A DNA stretch of 64,000 bases, taken from an uncultured Pelagibacteraceae bacterium (lineage in GTDB: Bacteria; Pseudomonadota; Alphaproteobacteria; Pelagibacterales; Pelagibacteraceae). This document shows positions 18,392 to 27,374 of this stretch, piece after piece. Made by a program: the position numbers and the translations under genes. Numbering within the stretch: the stretch's first letter is position 1; the number at the start of each line of letters is the position of its first letter. The DNA lies in the NCBI GenBank assembly GCA_902555585.1, contig CACDSY010000006.1:1-64000 (forward strand). Direction: 5' to 3'. The notes beneath the pieces are model-generated. The model was not told the DNA's origin. It ran no database searches and saw only the letters and a program-made list of their open reading frames with translations.

Positions 18392-19663
18392 TTATGCTGG
18401 TTTGTTCATTGAGTTAAAAAACTCAGCATTATTTTTTGTTGTTTTTAATTTCGAATTTATAAAATCTATAGCATCCATTGAGCCCATTGGAGCAATAATT
18501 CTTCTTAAAACATTCATTTTTTGGAGATCATTTTTATCAAATATCAGTTCTTCTCGTCTTGTTCCTGATTTAGTAATATCAATTGCAGGGTAAATTCTTT
18601 TTTCAGAAATTTTTCTATCCAGGATAGTTTCACTATTTCCTGTTCCTTTAAATTCCTCAAAAATCACTTCATCCATTCTGCTACCTGTATCAATCAGAGC
18701 TGTTGCAATAATGGTTAAAGATCCACCTTCTTCGATATTTCTAGCTGCTCCAAAAAATCTCTTTGGTCGTTGAAGAGCATTCGCATCTACTCCACCTGTC
18801 AAAACTTTACCAGAACTAGGAACAACTGCATTATAGGCTCTTCCTAGCCTAGTTATAGAGTCTAATAAAATAACAACATCTTTTTTATGTTCAGTTAACC
18901 TTTTAGCTTTTTCGATTACCATTTCTGCTACAGCTACGTGACGTTGTGCTGGTTCATCAAACGTAGAACTAATAACTTCACCTTTAACTGTTCTCTGCAT
19001 ATCTGTAACTTCCTCAGGTCTTTCATCTATTAATAGAACCATTAGATAACATTCAGGATGATTAGCTGTGATAGAGTTAGCTATACTTTGTAAAATCATT
19101 GTTTTACCAGCTTTTGGAGGTGAAATGATTAAGGATCTTTGGCCTTTTCCAATCGGACTAACAAGATCAATAAGTCTTGGGGTTAAATCAGGTTTTTTTT
19201 CAACTTTGTTTGTTTCAACTTCCATCCCCAATTGTTTGTTTGGATAAAGAGGTGTTAGGTTATCAAAAGCAATTTTGTGCTTAAATTTATCTGGTTCTTC
19301 AAAATTTATTTTACTGACTTGAAGAAGTGCAAAATATCTCTCTCCTTCTTTTGGAGATCTAATAGGTCCTTCAACACTATCACCAGTTCTTAAACCAAAT
19401 CTTCTGATTTGACTTGGGCTTACGTATATATCATCTGCACCCGGTAAATAATTCGACTCCATTGCTCTAAGAAAGCCAAAGCCATCTTGCAGTAATTGCA
19501 GAACACCTCCACCGGTAATCTCTTCACCTTTTTCTGCAAGCTTTTTTAAAATTGCAAAATAAATTTCTTGTCTACGTAATGTGCTAGCGTTTTCTATACC
19601 TAGCTTTTCAGCTTCGGTAATTAACTTTTCTGAGCTTTTTTCTTTTAATTCTTGAATATTCAT
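18392..19663 (-). CDS. rho: Transcription termination factor Rho
   Basis: 423 residues, the standard length. The N-terminal Rho RNA-binding domain is followed by the cold-shock-like segment [16 protein letters not shown]. The ATPase has the P-loop PPKAGKT and Walker B-type [16 protein letters not shown], with the Q-loop and R-loop ([12 protein letters not shown]) intact. Rho releases untranslated transcripts. In alphaproteobacteria it is a stable member of the origin cluster between mnmE and the hem genes. Confidence 0.98.
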   Translation of the reverse strand: MNIQELKEKSSEKLITEAEKLGIENASTLRRQEIYFAILKKLAEKGEEITGGGVLQLLQDGFGFLRAMESNYLPGADDIYVSPSQIRRFGLRTGDSVEGPIRSPKEGERYFALLQVSKINFEEPDKFKHKIAFDNLTPLYPNKQLGMEVETNKVEKKPDLTPRLIDLVSPIGKGQRSLIISPPKAGKTMILQSIANSITANHPECYLMVLLIDERPEEVTDMQRTVKGEVISSTFDEPAQRHVAVAEMVIEKAKRLTEHKKDVVILLDSITRLGRAYNAVVPSSGKVLTGGVDANALQRPKRFFGAARNIEEGGSLTIIATALIDTGSRMDEVIFEEFKGTGNSETILDRKISEKRIYPAIDITKSGTRREELIFDKNDLQKMNVLRRIIAPMGSMDAIDFINSKLKTTKNNAEFFNSMNKPA

Positions 19664-19722
19664 GTGTGGAAGTTTTTGTTAAAGATATTCTAAATATATA
19701 TACTGATGTAAAAATTTCAACC

Positions 19723-20157
19723 CTAGATAGGCTTAAAAACCACAATAAAAACAATGAAAATAAGCAATACTGTGGGTATTTCGTTTATTATCCTAAAAAA
19801 TCTGGATGATTTTGAGTTTTCTTTAGATTTTAATGAGCGCATACATTTGCCCAGATACTCATGGTAAATTGTTAAAATCACTACTGACAGAATTTTAAGC
19901 TGTAACCATAAATAGGCGAAACTTTCAATTCCATTTATCCAAATTAATATAATTCCAAAAAGCCAAGACAAAATCATGGCTGGTCGCATGATATAATTAT
20001 AAAGCTTTCTTTCCATCGTTTCAAAAATTTCAGTAGCTTGATCCTTTTCAGAATTTTCGACGTGATAAACAAATATTCTTGGTAAATATAATAACCCTGC
20101 CATCCAAGAAATTACTGCTATTAGATGAAGTGATTTAAATAAAAGATACCCACTCAT
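19723..20157 (-). CDS. hemJ: Protoporphyrinogen IX oxidase HemJ
   Basis: 144 residues with about four membrane helices. The N-terminal LFKSLHLIAVISWMAGLLYL carries the conserved His-x-n-Trp pattern, and RIFVYH supplies the second conserved His; histidines of this family bind heme b. HemJ oxidises protoporphyrinogen IX in the penultimate step of heme synthesis. It follows hemH by 3 bases, so hemE-hemH-hemJ form an operon covering the end of the pathway. Confidence 0.9.
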   Translation of the reverse strand: MSGYLLFKSLHLIAVISWMAGLLYLPRIFVYHVENSEKDQATEIFETMERKLYNYIMRPAMILSWLFGIILIWINGIESFAYLWLQLKILSVVILTIYHEYLGKCMRSLKSKENSKSSRFFRIINEIPTVLLIFIVFIVVFKPI

Positions 20158-20160
20158 TGA

Positions 20161-21153
20161 TTATAAATTTTTTGAAATAAGATGTTTGAATAAAGAAATA
20201 TGATCTTCATTATCATTTAAGCAAGGTACCATTTCAAAGTTTTCACCACCTGATTTGATAAAACTTTCTTTCCCTTGGATGGATATTTCTTCTAAAGTCT
20301 CTACACAATCAGATGAAAAACCAGGACATATAACTAGAATATTTTTTTTTCCCTCTTTGGGCAAGGCTTCAAAAGTTTTGTCTGTATATGGTTGTAGCCA
20401 TTCTTGAGGACCAAATCTTGATTGAAATGTTGTCATAATTTTAATATCTGAATATTTTTCAGAGATAAGTCTAGTGGTTTTATGACAATAGCAATGATAA
20501 GGGTCTCCCTTTTCAAAATATTTTTTTGGTATTCCATGATACGAAGCTACTATTAAGTCTGGTTTCCAATTAATTTCGTTAATTTTTTTTACAATACTAT
20601 TTTTAATAGCATCTATATAAAGAGGTTCAGACTCATAATGAGGAATTATTTTTAAATTTGGTTGCCACCTCATTTTCATAAGGGTTCTATAAACCTCATC
20701 ACATACAGTTGCAGTCGTTGCTGCAGCATATTGAGGGTAAAGAGGTAGCACAATTAAATTTTCGCAACCTTTTTCATGAAGATCATTTATTTTGTTTTTA
20801 ATACTTGGATTGCCATACCTCATAGCAAAATCAACAATCAACTTTTCATTGCCAATTTTTTCGGATAATTTGTGAGCTTGGCTCTCTGTAAAAAACCTAA
20901 GGGGTGACATGTTTTTGTCTTTCATCCATATTTCTTTGTAGGCTTTGGCAGTTTTTGATGGCCTGAAAGTAAGTATAAATAAGTTAAGAATTACTTGCCA
21001 AATAAGAGGATTTACCTCGATAACTCTTCTATCTGATAAAAATTCCTTTAAATATTTCCTTATATCGAGCCAACTAGTAGAATCAGGTGTTCCAAGATTT
21101 ATAATTAAAACCCCTGTTTTGCCATAATTAATTTTTGGATGGTCTGATTTCAT
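20161..21153 (-). CDS. hemH: Ferrochelatase
   Basis: 330 residues. The family segments GVLIINLGTP (14-23), PLYPQYAAATT, and the metal-site ASYHGIPKKYFEKGDPYHCYC are present, as is the C-terminal CPGFSSDCVETLEEI. It inserts ferrous iron into protoporphyrin IX. The start overlaps the hemE stop (ATGA) and hemJ follows. Confidence 0.97.
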   Translation of the reverse strand: MKSDHPKINYGKTGVLIINLGTPDSTSWLDIRKYLKEFLSDRRVIEVNPLIWQVILNLFILTFRPSKTAKAYKEIWMKDKNMSPLRFFTESQAHKLSEKIGNEKLIVDFAMRYGNPSIKNKINDLHEKGCENLIVLPLYPQYAAATTATVCDEVYRTLMKMRWQPNLKIIPHYESEPLYIDAIKNSIVKKINEINWKPDLIVASYHGIPKKYFEKGDPYHCYCHKTTRLISEKYSDIKIMTTFQSRFGPQEWLQPYTDKTFEALPKEGKKNILVICPGFSSDCVETLEEISIQGKESFIKSGGENFEMVPCLNDNEDHISLFKHLISKNL

Positions 21154-22151
21154 TTAAAGTTTCTTACTATTTTAATCAAGTCTTCAACCATATCAATTTT
21201 AGTTTCTGGTAGGATTCCATGTCCTAAATTAAATATGTATGGATGATCCTTAAAAACATGAAGATATTTTTCCACTTCTTTTTTAAGAATTTCTTTATCA
21301 GTCAATAATATTTTAGGGTCAAGCCCCCCTTGGATGGGAATTTTTATTTCTTTTACTATTTTTTCTGGATCGACATCATAATCTATATTTACTGCATCTG
21401 GTTTAACTATTTCACAGAAATTTTTGTAATCTTTAATACCTCTTGGGAAACAAATTACAGGTACACCTAATTGTTTAACATATTCTACAATATTTAAAGT
21501 AGGTATATAAATGTATTCAGGAATTTTATCATCTAATAATCCTGCCCAACTATCAAAAATTTGGATAACTCTAGCCCCAGCTTCAACTTGATTTTTTATA
21601 TGAACTTTCAAGAATTTTTCAATAATTCCTAATAGTCTATTTATTAGAAATTCATCTTTAAAGAATTCGCCTGTTAGACCCTTTTTTGGTGATGATCTAT
21701 TAATCATGTAAACAAGAATAGTCCATGGAGCTCCAACAAATCCTATCATGTCTTTATTATCCATTAAAGGATCCTGGGAAGTTTTGGAAATTGCTTTGTA
21801 AACTTTATAAACTTTTTCTGTAAAGTTAATTTCGTCAACATTTTTAATATTATCTAATTCTATTTCCCCAAGTTTTGGCCCAAAGTTTTTTTTAAATTCT
21901 ACTTTTTGACCAAGACCATATGGTAACATCAAAATATCAGAAAATATTACTGCGCCATCAAAATCAAATCTCTTTATAGGTTGAAGAGTTATTTCAGATG
22001 CTAAATCACTGTTTAAACAAAGTTTTATGAAATCTGTATTTTTTTTTCTTATCTCTCGAAATTCAGGTAAATACCTTCCTGCCTGTCTCATTAACCATAT
22101 GGGATTAGTTTTAATATCTTTATTTTTAATACAGTTAATTATGGGACTCAT
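21150..22151 (-). CDS. hemE: Uroporphyrinogen decarboxylase
   Basis: 333 residues. The active-site segment LMRQAGRYLPEFRE is at 20-33, followed by SDILMLPYGLGQ and the substrate-side GFVGAPWTILVYMI. It decarboxylates uroporphyrinogen III to coproporphyrinogen III. hemE is the left border of the gap I interpret as the origin, as it is in Caulobacter and Rickettsia. Confidence 0.97.
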   Translation of the reverse strand: MSPIINCIKNKDIKTNPIWLMRQAGRYLPEFREIRKKNTDFIKLCLNSDLASEITLQPIKRFDFDGAVIFSDILMLPYGLGQKVEFKKNFGPKLGEIELDNIKNVDEINFTEKVYKVYKAISKTSQDPLMDNKDMIGFVGAPWTILVYMINRSSPKKGLTGEFFKDEFLINRLLGIIEKFLKVHIKNQVEAGARVIQIFDSWAGLLDDKIPEYIYIPTLNIVEYVKQLGVPVICFPRGIKDYKNFCEIVKPDAVNIDYDVDPEKIVKEIKIPIQGGLDPKILLTDKEILKKEVEKYLHVFKDHPYIFNLGHGILPETKIDMVEDLIKIVRNFK

Positions 22152-22192
22152 ATAAATAGATACATATTTTTTACTTTATTAGTATTAGGTAT

Positions 22193-22201
22193 TGTGAATA
22201 A
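22193..22201 (-). promoter_or_regulatory. DnaA-box match in candidate origin
   Basis: The plus strand reads TGTGAATAA, which is TTATTCACA on the minus strand, an exact match to TTATNCACA. A single 9-mer in AT-rich DNA is weak evidence, but its place in the hemE-ppsR gap is meaningful. Confidence 0.5.
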
Positions 22202-22208
22202 CGTAAAT

Positions 22209-22350
22209 TAGTCAATTATCACAGTTTGTTAACTTTTTATTAATAATTTAGATCTTTATTTAGCTATATTTTATAGGGATTAATTAAGATTTCTTATATT
22301 TTATGTATATTATGTATAACTTTGTTAACATTTTATAATCTAGTCAATTA
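22209..22350. repeat. Two pairs of short direct repeats in candidate origin
   Basis: TAGTCAATTA occurs at 22209-22218 and 22341-22350, and TTTGTTAAC at 22225-22233 and 22321-22329. The two pairs are nested, so the central AT-rich part is flanked by both motifs in opposite order. The TTTGTTAAC units contain the palindrome GTTAAC. They could be binding sites for an initiator or cell-cycle regulator. Confidence 0.45.
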
Positions 22351-22435
22351 AATGGAAAAAAAACTAACTATTAGTATCCAGAAGAATAAATCTGAATTTC
22401 TCTTATTTTACTTATAGATTATAAACACTTTATAC

Positions 22436-23263
22436 ATGAGAAATTTATATCAAATATACCTAATATCAGATTCTACAGGCGAAACACTTGATAGAATTTT
22501 TTTAGCTTTGAAAGCACAATTTCCTAATTTCGAATACGAGACAAATCATTTCTCCTTTACTCGTACTGAAAGTCAAACTCTCGCTATACTAAAACAGGCA
22601 AAAAAAGAAAAAAATTCAATTATTTTATATACTATTGTTAATAGTAAATTAGCAAAATATCTTACAGAGAAAGCCTACGAAAGAAATATACCTTGCTTTG
22701 GGGTTCTTGGAGATTTGATTTTAAATTTTTCAAAGGTCTTAAATCAAAAAGCTTCCCATCAGCCAAGTGGGCAGCATATTTTAAATGAAGAATACTATGA
22801 CAGAATTGAAGCTATCCAATTTACGATGAACCATGATGATGGTAATCAAACTGATGATATAGAGAAATCAGATATTATTTTATTAGGTGTAAGTAGAACC
22901 AGTAAAACACCCACTTCCATTTATCTAGCCAATAGAGGTTTCAAAACTTCAAATATTCCATTAGTAAACAAAAATTCTATACCATCTAAAATTACTGAAA
23001 AAAATTTTAAACCATGCGTTGTTGGCTTAGTTACAGAGGCAGAAAGATTATATGATTTAAGAAAAAATAGATTGAATTCGTTAAAAGAAGATCAAAATAG
23101 TGAATATGTAAATATCGATAAAATTAAAGATGAGTTAAATAGTGCCAGAAAATTATTTAAAGAAAACAATTGGCCAACAATAGATGTAACAAGAAAATCA
23201 GTTGAGGAAACAGCCGCATCAGTAATAAAAATTTTTGAGATAAAGAACAAAAAAAATGCTTAA
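22436..23263 (+). CDS. ppsR: Pyruvate, phosphate dikinase regulatory protein (kinase/pyrophosphorylase)
   Basis: 275 residues of the DUF299 family. It has the N-terminal LISDSTGETLDR (9-20) and a P-loop-like GVSRTSKTPTSIYLANRG near residue 150, followed by IPLVN. The family uses ADP to phosphorylate PPDK or PEP synthase and also reverses this, switching between glycolysis and gluconeogenesis. It is the right border of the candidate origin and heads the ppsR-maf-aroE-coaE-dnaQ operon; it overlaps maf by 8 bases. Confidence 0.95.
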   Translation: MRNLYQIYLISDSTGETLDRIFLALKAQFPNFEYETNHFSFTRTESQTLAILKQAKKEKNSIILYTIVNSKLAKYLTEKAYERNIPCFGVLGDLILNFSKVLNQKASHQPSGQHILNEEYYDRIEAIQFTMNHDDGNQTDDIEKSDIILLGVSRTSKTPTSIYLANRGFKTSNIPLVNKNSIPSKITEKNFKPCVVGLVTEAERLYDLRKNRLNSLKEDQNSEYVNIDKIKDELNSARKLFKENNWPTIDVTRKSVEETAASVIKIFEIKNKKNA

Positions 23264-23840
23264 CATAATTTTAGCTTCAAAAAGTAAAGTTAGAAAAGAA
23301 ATACTAGATAATCATAATATTAATAGTAAGGTTGAAGCCTCAAATGTTGATGAGGACCCTATAAAAGAAAGTTTATTAAAGGAAGGAGCTTCACCAGAAA
23401 TAATTTCTAAGAATCTAGCAGAATTAAAAGCAAACAAGGTAAGTCAAAAAATTAATAATGCTCTAGTATTGGGAGCAGATAGCGTCATCGATTTAACTGG
23501 AGAATTAATTTCAAAACCAGAAAGTAGAGAAGAGGCTTTGAATATTTTAAAGAAACTCAATGGAAAAAAACATTCTTTGATCAGTTCAGTTTGTATATCT
23601 AAAAATGGATCTATGGTTTGGAACTATACTGACAAAGCTTACTTGACCATGAAGGATTTTTCTGAAAATGAATTAACTACTTATCTAAATAAAATAAGCG
23701 ATGAAGCTTTATATGCTTATAATGTTTATCAAATTGAAGGAGAAGGTAGGGCCTTATTTTCAAATATTGATGGAGATGAAGATACTATAATGGGCTTGCC
23801 TATCAAAAAAATTAAAGAATATTTGGAGCTACAAAAATGA
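23256..23840 (+). CDS. maf: Maf-family nucleoside triphosphate pyrophosphatase
   Basis: 194 residues. The N-terminal ILASKSKVRKEIL (4-16) is the Maf substrate-binding motif and ALVLGADSVI carries the catalytic Asp region, followed by SKPESREEA. Maf proteins hydrolyse non-canonical or modified dNTP/NTP and limit their incorporation. The neighbours ppsR and aroE overlap it by 8 and 4 bases. Confidence 0.93.
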   Translation: MLNIILASKSKVRKEILDNHNINSKVEASNVDEDPIKESLLKEGASPEIISKNLAELKANKVSQKINNALVLGADSVIDLTGELISKPESREEALNILKKLNGKKHSLISSVCISKNGSMVWNYTDKAYLTMKDFSENELTTYLNKISDEALYAYNVYQIEGEGRALFSNIDGDEDTIMGLPIKKIKEYLELQK

Positions 23841-24631
23841 AAAAATTTTTAGTAATAGGTAATCCAATTGAACATTCTTTATCTCCAAAGTTACATAATT
23901 ATTGGATAAAAAAAAATAATTTAGATGCAATTTATGGAAAATTGGAAACTTATGACAATGATTTGTCTGAACTATGTAAATCTATCAAAAATGGAGATTT
24001 GGAGGGTTTAAATGTTACTGTCCCTTTTAAAAAATCAATAATACCTCACCTAGATATTTTAAGTAGTAATGCGTTAAGGACACAATCTGTAAATACTATC
24101 TCGTTAAATAAAGGTAATTTAATTGGAGATAACACCGATATTAATGGGTTTGAATTAAGTATAAGAAAATTGAATTATGATGTAAGTGACAAGACAGTTC
24201 TGATATTAGGTGCTGGTGGGGTTGTGTCGTCAATAATTTTTTCATTGTTAAGGATGAAAGCATCAAAAATATTTTTGAGTAACAGAACTAAAAAAAAAGC
24301 TGAAAATTTAAAAAATTTATTCAATGAGATTAATGTTGTGGAATGGGGTGATTTACCAGAGTTTGATATGGTAGTAAATGCCACTACTTTAGGTTTAAGT
24401 AAAGTAGATAAATTTGGCATAGACTTTTCTCAGGCTGGTCAAAATAAGCTTTTTTATGATGTTATATACGCACCGTTTCAAACAGAGTTTTCAGAGGCAG
24501 GAAATGCTGAGGGTAATTCAATTGAAAATGGTTTAAATATGTTTTTATTTCAGGGCCAACAAGCTTTTAATATTTGGCATAATGTTGAACCAGAGATTAA
24601 CAAAGAATTAATTGAATTTCTAAAAAACTGA
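23837..24631 (+). CDS. aroE: Shikimate dehydrogenase
   Basis: 264 residues. Shikimate-binding serines lie in NPIEHSLSPKLHN (9-21); GLNVTVPFKK carries the catalytic Lys and DNTDINGF the catalytic Asp. The NADP-binding loop is GAGGVVSS. It reduces 3-dehydroshikimate in aromatic amino-acid synthesis. It lies between maf and coaE, the usual order at alphaproteobacterial origins. Confidence 0.95.
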   Translation: MKKFLVIGNPIEHSLSPKLHNYWIKKNNLDAIYGKLETYDNDLSELCKSIKNGDLEGLNVTVPFKKSIIPHLDILSSNALRTQSVNTISLNKGNLIGDNTDINGFELSIRKLNYDVSDKTVLILGAGGVVSSIIFSLLRMKASKIFLSNRTKKKAENLKNLFNEINVVEWGDLPEFDMVVNATTLGLSKVDKFGIDFSQAGQNKLFYDVIYAPFQTEFSEAGNAEGNSIENGLNMFLFQGQQAFNIWHNVEPEINKELIEFLKN

Positions 24632-24654
24632 AACTATGAGACTTAAAAGCAAAC

Positions 24655-25248
24655 ATGATTAGAGTTGGAATAATTGGAGGTATAGGATCAGGAAAATCTT
24701 TTATTTCTAGGCTCTTTGGATACCCAGTATTTAACGCAGATGATGAAGTAAAATATATTTATAAAAAAAATAAAGAGTGTTTTAATAAATTAAAAAAAAA
24801 ATTACCAAAATTTATTAAAACATTTCCTATCAAAAAAAAGGAGCTTATATCAGCAATTAACTTAAATAAGAAAAATCTTAAAATTATATCTTCCGTTGTC
24901 CATCCATTTGTAAGAAAAAATATGAAAAAATTTATAATAAGAAACAAGAAGAGAGAAATGATTATTTTTGATATTCCTTTATTAATAGAAAACAAACTTA
25001 ATAAAAAAAAAGATATTATTATTTTTGTTAAATCAAAAAAATCTAAAGTCTTAAACAGATTAAAAAAGAGACCTAACTTTAATGAAAAATTGATAAAGAA
25101 TCTCAAAGAAAACCAGGTTATCTTATCTAAAAAAGAAAAATTAGCTGACTATGTCATAAATAATAATTTTTCAGCAAATGTGATGAAAAAAAAGGTTAAA
25201 CTAATTAAAAAAAAAATTTTAAATGAAAGAAATAGTTCTAGACACTGA
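24655..25248 (+). CDS. coaE: Dephospho-CoA kinase
   Basis: 197 residues. P-loop GGIGSGKS at 8-15, then the substrate-binding DADDEV-like NADDEV, HPFVRKNM and IIFDIPLLIENK segments. It adds the last phosphate to make coenzyme A. The protein is extremely Lys/Ile/Asn-rich, reflecting AT drift. Its 3' end overlaps dnaQ by 26 bases. Confidence 0.93.
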   Translation: MIRVGIIGGIGSGKSFISRLFGYPVFNADDEVKYIYKKNKECFNKLKKKLPKFIKTFPIKKKELISAINLNKKNLKIISSVVHPFVRKNMKKFIIRNKKREMIIFDIPLLIENKLNKKKDIIIFVKSKKSKVLNRLKKRPNFNEKLIKNLKENQVILSKKEKLADYVINNNFSANVMKKKVKLIKKKILNERNSSRH

Positions 25249-25888
25249 GACAACAGGCTTGTCAGTAAGAGATGGTCATAGAATTGTTGAGATTGGTTGT
25301 ATTGAGTTAGATAATTTAGTACCAACCAAAAATATATTTCATTTTTATTTAAACCCTGAAAGAAAAGTATCAGAGAAAGCATTTGAAGTTCACGGTTATT
25401 CTGATGAATTTTTAGCTAGTAAACAAAAATTTGCTGATATAGCTGATGATTTTATAGATTTTATTAAGAATAAAAAAATTATTATACATAATGCTGAATT
25501 TGATATTGGTCATTTAAATAATGAATTAACTTTAATTGGAAAGCCGAAGATAAGTAATGAAAATATTATTGATACGCTAGAATTAGCACGAAATAAATTT
25601 CCAGGCTCGGGAATAAGTTTAGATGCATTATGTAAAAGGTTTAGAATTGATAACTCAAGGAGAGAAAAACATACCGCTCTAATTGATTGTGATTTACTTG
25701 CAAAAGTCTATATAAATTTAATTGATCAAAAAGAACCCACTCTAAATTTGGTTGAAAATAACGATAATAATATTTCTTTGACCCAAAGTGAAGCACAATA
25801 TTTTAAAAAAGTAATAAAACCAACTGATCAAGAATTATTGAACCATAAAGAATTTCTTAAAAAAAATTTAAAAAAAAATTTTTTTTAA
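25223..25888 (+). CDS. dnaQ: DNA polymerase III epsilon subunit, proofreading exonuclease
   Basis: 221 residues. DEDDh exonuclease motifs are visible: ExoI LDTETTG with Asp7/Glu9, ExoII HNAEFDIGHL, and ExoIII with REKHTALIDCDLLAKVY. The C-terminal ~50 residues link to the alpha subunit. It removes misincorporated nucleotides during replication. It is the last gene of the ppsR operon and converges on secB with a 4-base overlap. Confidence 0.95.
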   Translation: MKEIVLDTETTGLSVRDGHRIVEIGCIELDNLVPTKNIFHFYLNPERKVSEKAFEVHGYSDEFLASKQKFADIADDFIDFIKNKKIIIHNAEFDIGHLNNELTLIGKPKISNENIIDTLELARNKFPGSGISLDALCKRFRIDNSRREKHTALIDCDLLAKVYINLIDQKEPTLNLVENNDNNISLTQSEAQYFKKVIKPTDQELLNHKEFLKKNLKKNFF

Positions 25889-26307
25889 TTTAATCTTTCT
25901 TTATATAGTTTTTCAAAATCAATCTTATTGCCAAACTTTAAATCTGGCAATCCTGAGGATCGTAAAATAGTCAAAAACTTTACCTCTAACTCTGGATACA
26001 TCATTATTTGAAGATCACTTAATATTATTTTTTCTAGATCTGCCTTATTAATTTTTAAATCAATTATCTCAATGACATTTGCATATGCGATTTGAAAAAA
26101 TCCCTTTTCTTTTTTTTTATTTGGATTTTCATATGTTAAAGTAGTTAAAACTTCTATCATTTTTCTTTTTAAAGGTTTTGAATTAATATCAACTTTCATC
26201 TTATATTCTGGAATAGTATTTCTGATTGTTACCAAAGCTTCTGGGCTTGGAATTTCAACTGATAAATCTTTAATATAACTTACAATTATTTTAAACTTAT
26301 TTTCCAT
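25885..26307 (-). CDS. secB: Protein-export chaperone SecB
   Basis: 140 residues, the normal length. KIIVSYIKDLSVEIPSPEAL at the N-terminus and the C-terminal LDF-like pattern DFEKLY fit SecB, which holds presecretory proteins unfolded and hands them to SecA. The middle of the protein is divergent but the size, the first strand and the dnaQ-secB-fxsA neighbourhood agree. It overlaps fxsA by 11 bases and is probably translated from the same message. Confidence 0.9.
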   Translation of the reverse strand: MENKFKIIVSYIKDLSVEIPSPEALVTIRNTIPEYKMKVDINSKPLKRKMIEVLTTLTYENPNKKKEKGFFQIAYANVIEIIDLKINKADLEKIILSDLQIMMYPELEVKFLTILRSSGLPDLKFGNKIDFEKLYKERLN

Positions 26308-26725
26308 TTTTATCCTCTATATCTTCATACTCTCCCTCAATATAATTTTTTTTTCTATCATTACTTTTTTTTTTAGATGTATATTTTTTTGAATACTTGC
26401 TAAGAATTATTTTTCTTGTAACAGGAAAAACCAATAAAATACCTATAATATCAGTAGCAAATCCTGGTAATATTAATAAAAGAGCCGCGAAAGCAATTGC
26501 CGCCCCTGAAACTATTTCATAAAGTGGTAGTTCATTTTTAACTAACTGAGACATACCTGAACGCAATGTGTTAAATCCTTCATATCTTGCGTACCAAATA
26601 CCTACAACTGCAGTTGTTAGAATTAATAAAATGGTGTTTAAAGCTCCTATTTCTGATCCAATCTTTATAAATAGGTAGATTTCAATAAGAGGTATCCCTA
26701 AAATGAGAATTATTGCTGTGTTCAT
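26297..26725 (-). CDS. fxsA: FxsA family membrane protein
   Basis: 142 residues. The FxsA pattern is clear: ILGIPLIEIYLFIKIGSEIGALNTILLILTTAVVGIWYAR (quoted in parts: IPLIEIYLFIKIG, TTAVVGIWYAR), a LPGFATDIIGILLVFPVTRK helix, and a charged cytoplasmic tail. Three to four membrane helices. The cellular role of FxsA is poorly defined (it affects F-plasmid exclusion of phage T7 in E. coli). It is 58 bases from the divergent Tim44-like gene. Confidence 0.88.
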   Translation of the reverse strand: MNTAIILILGIPLIEIYLFIKIGSEIGALNTILLILTTAVVGIWYARYEGFNTLRSGMSQLVKNELPLYEIVSGAAIAFAALLLILPGFATDIIGILLVFPVTRKIILSKYSKKYTSKKKSNDRKKNYIEGEYEDIEDKNGK

Positions 26726-26783
26726 TTGTCTATAATGTAAATTGCAGGTTGAAATTAATCAACATAGTAAATATTATTAATAT

Positions 26784-27374
26784 ATGAGTTATAGCTTTGA
26801 GTATATCGATATAATACTATTAGCAATGATAGCGGGTTTTATTTTCCTGAGATTAAGAGGAATTTTAGGTAAAAAAACTGGTTTTGAAGAAAATATTAAT
26901 TCAAGTTTTCCTCATGAAAAGGTTTCAGAAACAAAAACTTCTCCTGTTTTAAATGCTAGTACATTTGACGACGCAGCAAAGAAAGATTTTTTAAATGGCG
27001 CTAAAATTGCTTATGAAAGCATTATTACTAGTTTCGCCAAAGGGGATCTAAAATCAATAAAAAATCTTTTAGCAAAAAATGTATACGAACAGTTTGATGA
27101 AGCAATCAAAGACAAAAAAGCAAGAAACGTTACTTCTGATACTACGTTTATAGGCATAAACTCTGCAGAAATTAAAGAGCATAATCAAAATAAAAATATG
27201 CTTGAAGTAACTGTTGAATTTGTAAGTGAAATTATATCTTGTATTAAAGATAAAGATAATAAAGTCGTGTCAGGTGATGCTCAAAAAGTTAAAAAAGTGC
27301 TGGATACTTGGAAATTTACAAAAGATAGTACTTCAAAAAATCCTAACTGGTTAATAGTAGACACCCAGGCTTAG
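26784..27374 (+). CDS. Tim44-like domain membrane protein (TimA type)
   Basis: 196 residues. One N-terminal membrane helix (IDIILLAMIAGFIFLRLRG) is followed by a linker and then a Tim44-like domain from about residue 65 (FLNGAKIAYESIITSFAKGDL through VDTWKFTKD). Alphaproteobacterial homologues next to secB are related to the mitochondrial import factor Tim44 and are thought to act at the inner membrane in protein biogenesis. The Smr gene starts directly after its stop. Confidence 0.9.
   Translation: MSYSFEYIDIILLAMIAGFIFLRLRGILGKKTGFEENINSSFPHEKVSETKTSPVLNASTFDDAAKKDFLNGAKIAYESIITSFAKGDLKSIKNLLAKNVYEQFDEAIKDKKARNVTSDTTFIGINSAEIKEHNQNKNMLEVTVEFVSEIISCIKDKDNKVVSGDAQKVKKVLDTWKFTKDSTSKNPNWLIVDTQA

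Larger units (their letters stand above)
22152..22435. other. hemE-ppsR divergent intergenic region, candidate replication origin
   Basis: This 284-base, very AT-rich gap lies between hemE and ppsR, the position of the origin in Caulobacter and Rickettsia. It holds one exact TTATNCACA DnaA-box match on the minus strand (22193-22201) and one-mismatch boxes at 22311-22319 (minus) and 22419-22427 (plus). A TTAA-N7-TTAA element of CtrA type lies at 22229-22243, and two short repeats each occur twice. Genes diverge from it on both sides, and parS/parAB lie 10-12 kb away. The promoters of hemE and ppsR must also be here. Confidence 0.7.

Noticed and set aside
22352..22408. 18-codon ORF in the hemE-ppsR gap starting ATGGAAAAAAAAC
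   Set aside because: Too short, no recognisable pattern, and expected by chance in this region; the gap is better explained as origin and promoters.
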